From Limnohabitans sp. (GTDB lineage Bacteria; Pseudomonadota; Gammaproteobacteria; Burkholderiales; Burkholderiaceae_C), in the NCBI GenBank assembly GCA_024641725.1, contig JAHECM010000108.1, positions 1 through 5,737 on the forward strand: 5,737 nt of DNA, written 5' to 3'. The position numbers and the translations under genes were made by a program. Below the pieces are notes generated by a model. That model was not told the origin of the DNA, ran no database searches, and saw only the letters and a list, made by a program, of their open reading frames with translations. Every line of letters starts with the position of its first letter. Position 1 is the first letter of the stretch. Below are positions 1-5,737 of this stretch, in pieces.

Positions 1-2
1 CC

Positions 3-854
3 GTGCTGCGCTGGCTGGACGCGCACTGCGCTTTTCCGTGCAGCATGGTGGACCGCATCGTGCCTGCCGCCACGCCCGAGGTGATGGCCGCTGCGCAAGA
101 AGCGTTGGGCGTGCAAGACGCCTGCGCCCTGAGCACCGAAGGCTTTTGGGAGTGGGTGATCGAAGACCGCTTTGCAGACCCTGCGGATGCCGCGCTGCTG
201 CAAAGCGCAGGCGTGCGCGTGACGGGAGATGTGCACAGCTACGAAGAAGCCAAGCTGCGCATGCTCAACGGCAGCCACTCGGCCATGGCCCTCATGGGTG
301 CGGTCACGGGCAGGCCCTTCATTGCCAGCTGCATTGGTGTCCAGCACATCCGCAGTTTTGTGCACCAGCTGATGGGCCGCGAAGTCGCACCGCACCTGAG
401 CCGCAGCGATTGGGCCGCGTACCGCGACGCGCTGATCGCGCGCTTTGGCAACCCGTATCTGAAGCACAGCGTGCACCAGATCGCCACCGACAGTTCGCAA
501 AAAATCCCGCAGCGTTGGCCACCATCGGTGCTGGGGCAGACCGCCCAAGGCGCACCGTTTGAACACCACGCGCTGGCGGCAGCCGTTTTTGTGCGCTACA
601 CGCTGAGCGTGGACGAACAAGGCCTGGCCTATGCGCTGAACGACCCGCAAGCCGAAAGCCTGATGGCGCTGGGCGCGGCTCAGCGCACCGAGCCCGAAGC
701 CTGTGTGCGTGCCCTGCTGGCCCGCGAAGACCTGTGGGGCAGCGTCCTGCCTCAGCACGCGGCATGGATCGCCCGCGTGATCCACTGGCACCAGCAAGTG
801 CTGCAGCACGGTGTGGATGCCGCAGTCCAACAGTTGCTGGCCCAAGAAGCCTGA
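3..854 (+). CDS. uxuB: Fructuronate reductase / mannitol dehydrogenase family oxidoreductase, C-terminal part (5' end outside window)
   Basis: Polyol-specific long-chain dehydrogenase family, probably the cytoplasmic NAD-dependent enzyme that interconverts D-fructuronate and D-mannonate. The 283 visible residues are the C-terminal part. The catalytic Lys-x4-Asn-x2-His pattern known from Pseudomonas fluorescens mannitol 2-dehydrogenase (K295, N300, H303) is seen as K84, N89 and H92 within KLRMLNGSH. The upstream block WVIEDRF (residues 51-57) and the downstream block SSQKIPQR (164-171) also fit the family. The offset of about 211 residues implies a full protein near 494 aa, so most of the N-terminal Rossmann domain is missing. 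The GTG at position 3 is probably an internal valine codon and not a start. The gene ends 17 bases before manD, and that pairing favours fructuronate reductase over mannitol or arabinitol dehydrogenase. Family membership is sure; the substrate is inferred from context. Confidence 0.88.
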   Translation: MLRWLDAHCAFPCSMVDRIVPAATPEVMAAAQEALGVQDACALSTEGFWEWVIEDRFADPADAALLQSAGVRVTGDVHSYEEAKLRMLNGSHSAMALMGAVTGRPFIASCIGVQHIRSFVHQLMGREVAPHLSRSDWAAYRDALIARFGNPYLKHSVHQIATDSSQKIPQRWPPSVLGQTAQGAPFEHHALAAAVFVRYTLSVDEQGLAYALNDPQAESLMALGAAQRTEPEACVRALLAREDLWGSVLPQHAAWIARVIHWHQQVLQHGVDAAVQQLLAQEA

Positions 855-871
855 ACACCCAGAGCCACCCC

Positions 872-2092
872 ATGAAAATCACCGCCGCCCGCGTCATTGT
901 GTGCAGCCCAGGCCGCAACTTTGTCACGCTCAAGATCGAAACCGACGAAGGCCTGACCGGTGTGGGCGACGCCACGCTCAACGGCCGCGAGCTGGCCGTG
1001 GCCAGCTACCTGGCAGACCACCTGATCCCCTGCCTGATCGGGCGCGACCCGCAGCAGATCGAAGACATCTGGCAATACTTCTACAAAGGCGCTTACTGGC
1101 GGCGCGGCCCCGTCACCATGACGGCGATTGCCGCCATCGACACCGCGCTGTGGGACATCAAAGCCAAAGCCGCCAACATGCCGCTGTACCAGTTGCTTGG
1201 CGGGCGCAGCCGCACCGGCGTGATGGTCTACGGCCACGCCAATGGCCGCGACACCGCCGAGACAGTGGACGAAGTGCTGCGCCACAAAGAAGAAGGCTAC
1301 TTGGCCATCCGCGCCCAAAGCGGGGTGCCGGGGCTCAACAAGGTCTATGGCGTGAGCGGCCATCATGGGGCCAAGCGCATGTACGAGCCCGCCGACGGGA
1401 ACTTGCCCAGCGAACACGACTGGAGCACCGAGAAGTATTTGCGCCACACCCCTGGCCTGTTTGAAGCCGTGCGCGAAGCCGTGGGCCCCGACATCCATTT
1501 GCTGCACGACGTGCACCACCGCCTGACGCCCATTGAGGCCGCCCAACTGGGCAAAGCGCTGGAGCCGGTGCGGATGTTTTGGATGGAAGACCCGACCCCA
1601 GCCGAAAACCAAGACGCGTTCAAGCTGATCCGCCAGCACACCACCACCCCGGTGGCGGTGGGTGAAATTTTCAACAGCATCTGGGACTGCAAAGACCTGA
1701 TCCAGAACCAGCTGATCGACTACATCCGCACCACCGTGGTCCACGCGGGCGGCATCACCCACCTGCGGCGCATCGCCGACCTGGCCAGCCTCTACCAAGT
1801 GCGCACCGGCTGCCACGGCGCGACCGACCTGTCGCCTGTGTGCATGGGCGCGGCGCTGCACTTTGACACCTGGGTGCCCAACTTTGGCGTGCAAGAGTTC
1901 ATGCCGCACAGCGAAAAAATGCTGTCCGTCTTCCCACACGACTGGCGCTTTGAGCGCGGCATGATGTATTGCGGCGAGTCACCCGGCCACGGCGTGGACA
2001 TCGACGAAAAGCTGGCTGCCAAATACCCCTACCAGCGGGCTTATCTGCCTGTTAATCGGTTGCAGCATGATGGGACTTTGTGGAATTGGTAA
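872..2092 (+). CDS. manD: D-mannonate dehydratase, enolase superfamily (ManD/RspA type)
   Basis: A cytoplasmic Mg-dependent enzyme that dehydrates D-mannonate to 2-keto-3-deoxy-D-gluconate in hexuronate catabolism. The 406 residues are full length for ManD (about 400). Residues recalled from the Novosphingobium aromaticivorans ManD structure are all found. The barrel loop has R147 and Y159. Metal ligands are D213, E239 and E265, with catalytic H215 in HDVHH. R286, H315, D319 and E342 also match, with a constant +3 offset from the reference. The N-terminal capping domain covers roughly residues 1-115 and the barrel follows. The ATG at 872 (MKITAARVIV) is chosen because family members begin there. 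The reading frame stays open upstream to 734, but that would overlap uxuB and add unrelated sequence. The ribosome-binding site is weak (AGAG at 861-864), so translational coupling to uxuB is likely. The HGATD motif carries Ala and not Pro, which I recall as typical of the high-activity mannonate dehydratases. Confidence 0.95.
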   Translation: MKITAARVIVCSPGRNFVTLKIETDEGLTGVGDATLNGRELAVASYLADHLIPCLIGRDPQQIEDIWQYFYKGAYWRRGPVTMTAIAAIDTALWDIKAKAANMPLYQLLGGRSRTGVMVYGHANGRDTAETVDEVLRHKEEGYLAIRAQSGVPGLNKVYGVSGHHGAKRMYEPADGNLPSEHDWSTEKYLRHTPGLFEAVREAVGPDIHLLHDVHHRLTPIEAAQLGKALEPVRMFWMEDPTPAENQDAFKLIRQHTTTPVAVGEIFNSIWDCKDLIQNQLIDYIRTTVVHAGGITHLRRIADLASLYQVRTGCHGATDLSPVCMGAALHFDTWVPNFGVQEFMPHSEKMLSVFPHDWRFERGMMYCGESPGHGVDIDEKLAAKYPYQRAYLPVNRLQHDGTLWNW

Positions 2093-2121
2093 AGCAGCGA
2101 ACCGCACCGTGAACGGCTTGT

Positions 2122-2165
2122 GCATGGCCTGCCGCCGCCACAACGGAAGCTGAGCCCGGCCATGC
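2122..2165. repeat. Inverted repeat with 8-bp arms between convergent genes
   Basis: GCATGGCC at 2122-2129 is matched perfectly by its reverse complement GGCCATGC at 2158-2165, with 28 bases between them. It lies just after manD and before the 3' end of the M20 gene. It could form a long-loop hairpin that helps end transcription from either side. No T-run follows on the + strand, so it is not a canonical intrinsic terminator. Confidence 0.5.
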
Positions 2166-2185
2166 GAAAACAGCCCAGAGGGGGC

Positions 2186-2210
2186 GCAAGCGATCAATGT
2201 TGTCGCTTGC
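2186..2210. terminator. Hairpin at the 3' end of the M20 gene, possible weak terminator
   Basis: GCAAGCGA (2186-2193) and TCGCTTGC (2203-2210) form a perfect 8-bp stem with a 9-base loop (2194-2202). The loop contains the stop codon of the - strand M20 gene. Read on the - strand, a short TGTTTT tract (about 2169-2174) follows only after an intervening GC-rich stretch of about a dozen bases. The stem is clear but the terminator role is inferred. Because the stem includes the last coding bases, it may instead protect mRNA 3' ends. Confidence 0.45.
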
Positions 2211-3510
2211 CTGCCGTCAAGTCCAGTGCCGCCAGCGCCATGATCTTGGCCGAATCGACCAGCTCCTGGATGCCCACATATTCATCGGGCTGGTGGGCCA
2301 AATCCAAGATGCCCGGGCCATAGGCGATGCAATCGTTGAGCTTGCCGCTGCGCACAATGTGCTTTTGGTCGTAGGTGCCGGGGCTGGCAATGTAGCTGGG
2401 CTCGCGGCCCAGCACGCGGGCAATGGCACGGGCTGTGGCGTCCACCACAGGCGCGTCTTTGGGGGTGGCCGTGGGCACAAAACTCATGATGTCGCGGATA
2501 CCGTAGTCAAACCCTGGACGGGTTCGCTTGAGCTCATCGAGCATGTCAATGATTTCTTGTTTGACCGCCTCCAAGTTTTCTTCGGCAATGAAGCGGCGGT
2601 CCAACACAGCGCGGCAGTTGTGCGCCACCACGGGTGCAGGCAAATCACCCGTGGGCCAGCCGCGTGCGTCGGTGCTGTAGTTTTGCGGCACTTGGCCGCC
2701 GTGGATGCTGTTGATGTTGAGTGTGCTGACGCGTGCGCCCGCTGGCTCCACAGGCTCGGCGGTGCGGCGCCCTTGCAGGCGCGGTTGCAGTTGTGTTTCC
2801 AACAAGTGGATGAAGGCGCTCATGTGGTTGATCGCACTGTCGCCCAAAAACGGCATAGAGCCGTGAGCGATGCGGCCCCGGGTTTCCACCTCACTCCACC
2901 ACACGCCACGGTGCCCTAAACAGATGCGATCGACCCCAAGCGGCTCGGGGATGATCACATGGTGCACCCGGGGCTGGCTGAAGTAACCGCGCTCCGCCAG
3001 ATACCCCACGCCAGAAAAACCGCCCGACTCTTCATCCACGGTGCCACTGATTTCCAATGCCCCGGGAATGGGCAAGCCCGATTCAATCAAGGCCTCACAG
3101 GCAATGATGCTGGACGCTAGGCCGCCCTTCATGTCACAAGTGCCCCGGCCATACACACGGCCATTCGCCACCTCAGCCCCGAAGGGGTCGAAAGACCAGC
3201 CAGGGCCAGCTTCGACCACGTCGATGTGGCTGTTGAAATGCACGCACTCGCCCGGGCTGGCCCCAGTCCAACGGGCCACCACGTTCAGCCGAGGGCGAAG
3301 GTCGCTGTCCCCCGGTGCGCCCAAGGCGCGGATGTACTCGACCGCGAAACCGCGTTTTTGCAGGCGTTCGCCCAAAAATCGGGCGCAGGCTTCATAGGCA
3401 TCGCCCGGTGGGTTGACGGTGGGAATGCGCACCAAGTCCTGGGTCAGCGCGGTGACCTCGTCGCGCTTGGACTCGATGCGCTCTAGCAGGGCTTGTGTGG
3501 CTTTGTTCAT
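2194..3510 (-). CDS. M20 family zinc peptidase/deacylase (ArgE/DapE-like)
   Basis: A cytoplasmic di-zinc hydrolase that cleaves an N-acyl or peptide-type amide bond; the true substrate cannot be told from sequence. All family residues are present over 438 aa: H95 and D97 in HIDVV, bridging D126 in GRGTCDMKGG, catalytic base E160 with ligand E161, E189 in IPEP, and the last metal-binding H406 in AHQPDEYV. The lid/dimerisation domain (about 200-320) carries the conserved AHGSMP motif with H216. The start fits well (ALLERIESKRDEVTALTQDL before RIPTVNPPG), though the ribosome-binding site is poor. Between GGQVPQNYS and CRAVLDRRF there are about 20 residues (280-298), longer than in textbook DapE or ArgE. 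The neighbours are a LysR gene 94 bases upstream on the same strand and manD convergent. Nothing nearby points to arginine or lysine biosynthesis, so argE or dapE should not be assigned. Confidence 0.93.
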   Translation of the reverse strand: MNKATQALLERIESKRDEVTALTQDLVRIPTVNPPGDAYEACARFLGERLQKRGFAVEYIRALGAPGDSDLRPRLNVVARWTGASPGECVHFNSHIDVVEAGPGWSFDPFGAEVANGRVYGRGTCDMKGGLASSIIACEALIESGLPIPGALEISGTVDEESGGFSGVGYLAERGYFSQPRVHHVIIPEPLGVDRICLGHRGVWWSEVETRGRIAHGSMPFLGDSAINHMSAFIHLLETQLQPRLQGRRTAEPVEPAGARVSTLNINSIHGGQVPQNYSTDARGWPTGDLPAPVVAHNCRAVLDRRFIAEENLEAVKQEIIDMLDELKRTRPGFDYGIRDIMSFVPTATPKDAPVVDATARAIARVLGREPSYIASPGTYDQKHIVRSGKLNDCIAYGPGILDLAHQPDEYVGIQELVDSAKIMALAALDLTAGKRQH

Positions 3511-3604
3511 GCCGCCAGTTTAGAAGACCACGCTCCGTTTGCTCAGTCACACCGGGTACAGCACTCCTGACGACAAGCACGCACCCGATGAGCGGGAAGA
3601 GGTG

Positions 3605-4504
3605 TCAGACTTTGAATTTTGTTTTTTCAGCCAACACATGCTCTCTGAAAGCCATGGCTGCAGGTGAGAGTTTTTGACTGGCGTGGTGAACCATGTGCCA
3701 CGCAGAGGGCACAGGGAAACCCTTGACATTGACCACCCGAACGCCGTTCTCTTTGTCCAATCCGTGCAATGCGTGCTTAGAGACGAGTCCAATCCCCAAA
3801 CCAGCGGCCACGGACTCTTTGACGGCCTCGTTGCTGCCCAATTCCAAGCGCACATCTGGGCGAAATTTTTTTTGCCGGAAAAACTGGTCTCCCGCCATCC
3901 GTGTGCCAGAACCTGATTCCCGCAAAATGAAACGCTGGCTCTGCAGAACAGGCAACGTGACTTGAGCCAACTGGGTCAGTGGATCTGACACGGCCGCGAT
4001 GACCACCAGCGGATTGGGCATCAGAATTTCATCCTGCAAATCGATGTCTGCAGGGGGCATCGACATGATGTAAAGATCATCCAAGTGATTGCGCAGACGG
4101 TGCAACACACCATCGCGGTTCAAAATTTCCAGTGACACGTCAATGGCAGGGTATTTTTTGCAAAAGCTGCCCATCCACCGCGGCATGAAGTACTGAGCGG
4201 TGCTCACCATCGCAATGCGAAGTTTGCCCCTAGACAGGCCTTTGACTTCGTCCATGCGCTGCTCAAACGACTCCCAGGCCACGCCAATGGCCCGAGCCGT
4301 TTCTGCCAGCTCCCGACCCGCATCGGTCAAGTGCACCTTTTTGCCAATCACCTCATACAAAGGCAGCCCAACGGTTTTGGAGACCTCTTTGAGCTGCATG
4401 GACGCCGTAGGCTGGGTCACGTGCAAGGCACGCGCAGCGGAGCTCACGCCCCCTGTGTCGGCCAAGGCTTGAAATAGTTGCAACTGCCTGAAGGTGATAT
4501 GCAT
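3605..4504 (-). CDS. LysR-family transcriptional regulator, CbbR-like
   Basis: A DNA-binding regulator of 299 aa, the normal LysR length. The winged helix-turn-helix occupies about residues 3-62, with FRQLQLFQALADTGGVSSAA leading into ALHVTQPTASMQLKEVS. The linker helix is about 65-90, and the effector-binding domain runs from about 93 to the end. FILRESGSGTR (192-202) and LGSNEAVKESVAAGLGIGLV (222-241) resemble CbbR, the regulator of Calvin-cycle genes, and its relatives. The ATG gives the usual MHxTxRQL beginning. No Shine-Dalgarno sequence is visible in the AT-rich stretch just before it, so translation initiation may be weak or leaderless. The gene is divergent from the SbtA-like transporter with a dyad between them, so that transporter and autoregulation are the likely targets. 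The coding strand contains a run of eight A at 3866-3873 (Q211-K213). A Calvin-cycle role is not shown, so the name cbbR is withheld. Confidence 0.93.
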   Translation of the reverse strand: MHITFRQLQLFQALADTGGVSSAARALHVTQPTASMQLKEVSKTVGLPLYEVIGKKVHLTDAGRELAETARAIGVAWESFEQRMDEVKGLSRGKLRIAMVSTAQYFMPRWMGSFCKKYPAIDVSLEILNRDGVLHRLRNHLDDLYIMSMPPADIDLQDEILMPNPLVVIAAVSDPLTQLAQVTLPVLQSQRFILRESGSGTRMAGDQFFRQKKFRPDVRLELGSNEAVKESVAAGLGIGLVSKHALHGLDKENGVRVVNVKGFPVPSAWHMVHHASQKLSPAAMAFREHVLAEKTKFKV

Positions 4505-4524
4505 TAATTTTTATCTATGAATGG

Positions 4525-4550
4525 CACTGTAAAAATCGATTTTACAAGTG
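4525..4550. promoter_or_regulatory. Dyad-symmetric operator candidate for the LysR regulator
   Basis: TGTAAAA (4528-4534) and TTTTACA (4540-4546) are perfect inverted repeats around a 5-base centre. CAC (4525-4527) and GTG (4548-4550) extend the symmetry if one unpaired A (4547) is allowed. The dyad lies between two divergent genes, 24 bases from the LysR start and 42 from the sbtA start, where LysR proteins commonly bind. Its symmetric T and A pair is spaced T-N13-A and not the textbook T-N11-A, so assignment to this regulator is inferred from position. Confidence 0.6.
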
Positions 4551-4569
4551 CTATGGAGCTTCCTAAGAT
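4541..4569 (+). promoter_or_regulatory. Predicted sigma-70 promoter for the sbtA-like gene
   Basis: TTTACA at 4541-4546 matches the -35 consensus at 5 of 6 positions. After exactly 17 bases, TAAGAT at 4564-4569 matches the -10 consensus at 4 of 6. The -35 box is the right arm of the dyad, so a bound LysR protein would contact or block the polymerase site. Transcription would begin near 4576, leaving a leader of only about 13 bases, which is short and lowers confidence. Confidence 0.45.
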
Positions 4570-4576
4570 CGCGGCC

Positions 4577-4581
4577 AGGAG
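4577..4581 (+). promoter_or_regulatory. Strong Shine-Dalgarno sequence for the sbtA-like gene
   Basis: AGGAG is followed by 7 bases and then ATG at 4589, near-ideal spacing. It fixes the start of the transporter. It is the best ribosome-binding site in the window and contrasts with the lack of one before the divergent LysR gene. Confidence 0.85.
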
Positions 4582-4588
4582 TTAAAAA

Positions 4589-5611
4589 ATGCAAAATATT
4601 CTGGACCCTGCCATCTTGTTCTTTGTCTTCGGGGTGTTGGCCGGCACCGTGAAATCGAATTTGGAAATCCCCCCAGCGATCTCCCGGTTTCTTTCGCTGT
4701 ATTTGTTGATGGCGCTGGGACTCAAAGGTGGTTTTGCCCTGGCCCACTCTGGCCTGACTTCACAAGTGGTGGCGGGTCTGGTGGCCGCCATGGCCTTGGC
4801 GGTGGTGACACCTTTGCTGGGTTTCACATTGCTCAAGCGCTTCATGTCTGGCTTTGACGCTGCAGCCGTGGCGGCCACATATGGCTCGGTGAGTGCAGTG
4901 ACGTTTGTCACTGCCGTTCAGCACTTAGAAATTCATGGCATCCCCTATGGCGGTCACATGGCAGCGGCCATGGCCCTGATGGAGTCGCCCGCCATCGTCA
5001 TGGCTGTGCTGTTCGCCAACGCTTTGCGCAGGCAAGGCGTCAGCGCTGGCCACATCCCACACCAACTTCCGCACCACACCGCACAGGCTGTTCAGCCCGA
5101 GACAACGCACCCCCGTGCGGCGCCTTCGGGGATCAAAGCTCTGTTGCACGAATCCTTGACCGATGGCGCGCAAATGCTGCTGCTGGGCGCCATGGTGATT
5201 GGCATGCTCACTGGCGATGCGGGCAAAGCGGCAATGCAGCCTTTTTCTGGCGATTTGTTCAAAGGCATGTTGGCCTTCTTTTTGCTCGACATGGGCTTGA
5301 TGGCAGCCAGAAATTGGTCTCAACTCAAAGGCCAGTCGCCATGGCTCATGGTCTATGCTGTTGCGGGCCCCTTGAGCCACGCAGGCCTGGCCTTTGCTTT
5401 GGCTTGGGTCTTCGGGCTGTCGCAGGGTGATGCCACATTGCTCATGGTGCTGGCTGCAAGTGCTTCGTACATTGCTGTTCCTGCGGTGCTGCGATACGCC
5501 ATTCCAGAGGCCAACCCGTCGCTTTACTTCGGCTTGTCACTGGGTGTGACTTTTCCGATGAACATTTTGCTGGGCATACCGCTCTACGCCCATATCGCCA
5601 CGCTTTATTGA
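4589..5611 (+). CDS. sbtA: SbtA-family sodium-dependent bicarbonate transporter-like permease
   Basis: An inner-membrane protein of 340 aa. SbtA proteins of cyanobacteria co-transport sodium and bicarbonate; here the substrate is inferred from family. About ten hydrophobic segments form two inverted halves, roughly 5-21, 30-50, 57-82, 92-112, 122-146 and then 192-208, 222-240, 251-276, 281-302, 310-338. Both family signature sites are present: GSVSAVTFVTA (99-109) in the first half and SASYIAVPAVLRYAIPEANP (291-310) in the second. MALGLKGGFAL (41-51) and LLDMGLMA (232-239) are the equivalent repeat positions. The central loop (about 147-186) is rich in His and Pro (HIPHQLPHH). No PII-like sbtB gene follows; the next gene converges only 9 bases away, leaving no room for a separate terminator. 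Control by the divergent LysR regulator is likely. Confidence 0.9.
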   Translation: MQNILDPAILFFVFGVLAGTVKSNLEIPPAISRFLSLYLLMALGLKGGFALAHSGLTSQVVAGLVAAMALAVVTPLLGFTLLKRFMSGFDAAAVAATYGSVSAVTFVTAVQHLEIHGIPYGGHMAAAMALMESPAIVMAVLFANALRRQGVSAGHIPHQLPHHTAQAVQPETTHPRAAPSGIKALLHESLTDGAQMLLLGAMVIGMLTGDAGKAAMQPFSGDLFKGMLAFFLLDMGLMAARNWSQLKGQSPWLMVYAVAGPLSHAGLAFALAWVFGLSQGDATLLMVLAASASYIAVPAVLRYAIPEANPSLYFGLSLGVTFPMNILLGIPLYAHIATLY

Positions 5612-5620
5612 ACTTGAAGC

Positions 5621-5737
5621 TCAGTTTTGCTGCCAGGGCAGGCCCCGCATGCGCCAACCACCGGTGTGCCCGCGCTGGGCATGGGCGTCTGGATCGCCCT
5701 CAAAGCCTTCGAGGATGTTGTAGGCCTGAAGCCCCAA
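5621..5737 (-). CDS. Rhodanese-like domain protein, C-terminal fragment (5' end outside window)
   Basis: Thirty-eight codons and a TGA stop enter from the right edge. The translation contains LQAYNILEGFEGDPD followed by RGHTGGWRMRGLPWQQN. I recognise this as the C-terminal tail of single-domain rhodanese-like (sulfurtransferase-fold) proteins common in Betaproteobacteria, where a V/I-LEGFEGD block and a GGWR-x2-GLPW ending recur. The active-site loop with its cysteine lies upstream, outside the window, so sulfurtransferase activity cannot be judged. It converges on sbtA with 9 bases between the two stops. The assignment is from memory of the family and was not searched. Confidence 0.75.
   Translation of the reverse strand: MGLQAYNILEGFEGDPDAHAQRGHTGGWRMRGLPWQQN

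Noticed and set aside
3..5. GTG as a true start of the first gene
   Set aside because: The protein begins in mid-family, with the catalytic lysine at residue 84 where about 295 is expected, so the gene continues beyond the left edge.
734..871. In-frame upstream extension of manD with an earlier ATG
   Set aside because: It would overlap uxuB by about 120 bases and add 46 residues not found in the enolase superfamily; the ATG at 872 gives the expected N-terminus and length.
319..981. Open frame of 220 codons on the - strand opposite uxuB and the start of manD
   Set aside because: Arg/Pro/Ala-rich composition typical of a wrong frame in GC-rich DNA, and it spans two well-supported genes.
752..1939. 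Long open frame (395 codons) on the - strand opposite manD
   Set aside because: It mirrors the codon structure of a certain gene in GC-rich DNA, is rich in His/Val/Gly with no recognisable motif, and lies opposite an intact enzyme with full catalytic residues.
2197..2919. Open frame of 240 codons on the + strand opposite the M20 gene
   Set aside because: Antisense shadow of a gene with all metal ligands in order; the translation shows no family motif.
3584..3596. Possible terminator hairpin CCCG-N5-CGGG after the LysR gene
   Set aside because: Only 4 bp of stem and no T-run on the - strand; the 94-base gap between the LysR and M20 genes shows no convincing promoter or terminator.

Overview
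The window looks like a chromosomal segment of a betaproteobacterium. Comamonadaceae (Limnohabitans/Rhodoferax/Acidovorax-like) is my best guess. This rests on the moderately high GC content, the style of the proteins, and the C-terminal tail of the rhodanese protein at the right edge. It is an inference from recognised protein families, not a database match. I see no rRNA, tRNA, insertion sequence, CRISPR array or phage gene.

Left region (1-2092, + strand): the end of a sugar-acid catabolic operon. A mannitol-dehydrogenase-family oxidoreductase, cut by the window start and most likely fructuronate reductase (uxuB), is followed 17 bases later by a complete D-mannonate dehydratase of the enolase superfamily (manD). 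Together they would convert D-fructuronate to D-mannonate and then to 2-keto-3-deoxy-D-gluconate, the core of hexuronate breakdown. ManD takes the place of the unrelated UxuA of E. coli. Between manD and the next gene, which converges on it, lie two clear 8-bp-arm inverted repeats.

Middle region (2194-4504, - strand): an M20 zinc peptidase/deacylase of the ArgE/DapE type with all expected metal ligands, preceded by a LysR-family regulator resembling CbbR. They share a strand but are 94 bases apart, so co-transcription is possible and not shown.

Right region (4505-5737): divergent from the LysR gene is a complete SbtA-family (sodium-dependent bicarbonate transporter-like) membrane protein. 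The 84-base gap between them holds a 19-bp dyad (TGTAAAA-N5-TTTTACA), a plausible sigma-70 promoter whose -35 box lies in that dyad, and a strong Shine-Dalgarno sequence. This is the classic layout of a LysR regulator controlling a divergent target. The C-terminal end of a rhodanese-like protein enters from the right edge on the - strand, converging on sbtA with only 9 bases between stop codons.

Nothing here is a clearly new system. The most interesting part is the CbbR-like regulator/SbtA-like transporter pair with its well-formed operator, in a neighbourhood with no visible carbon-fixation gene and no visible SbtB partner.
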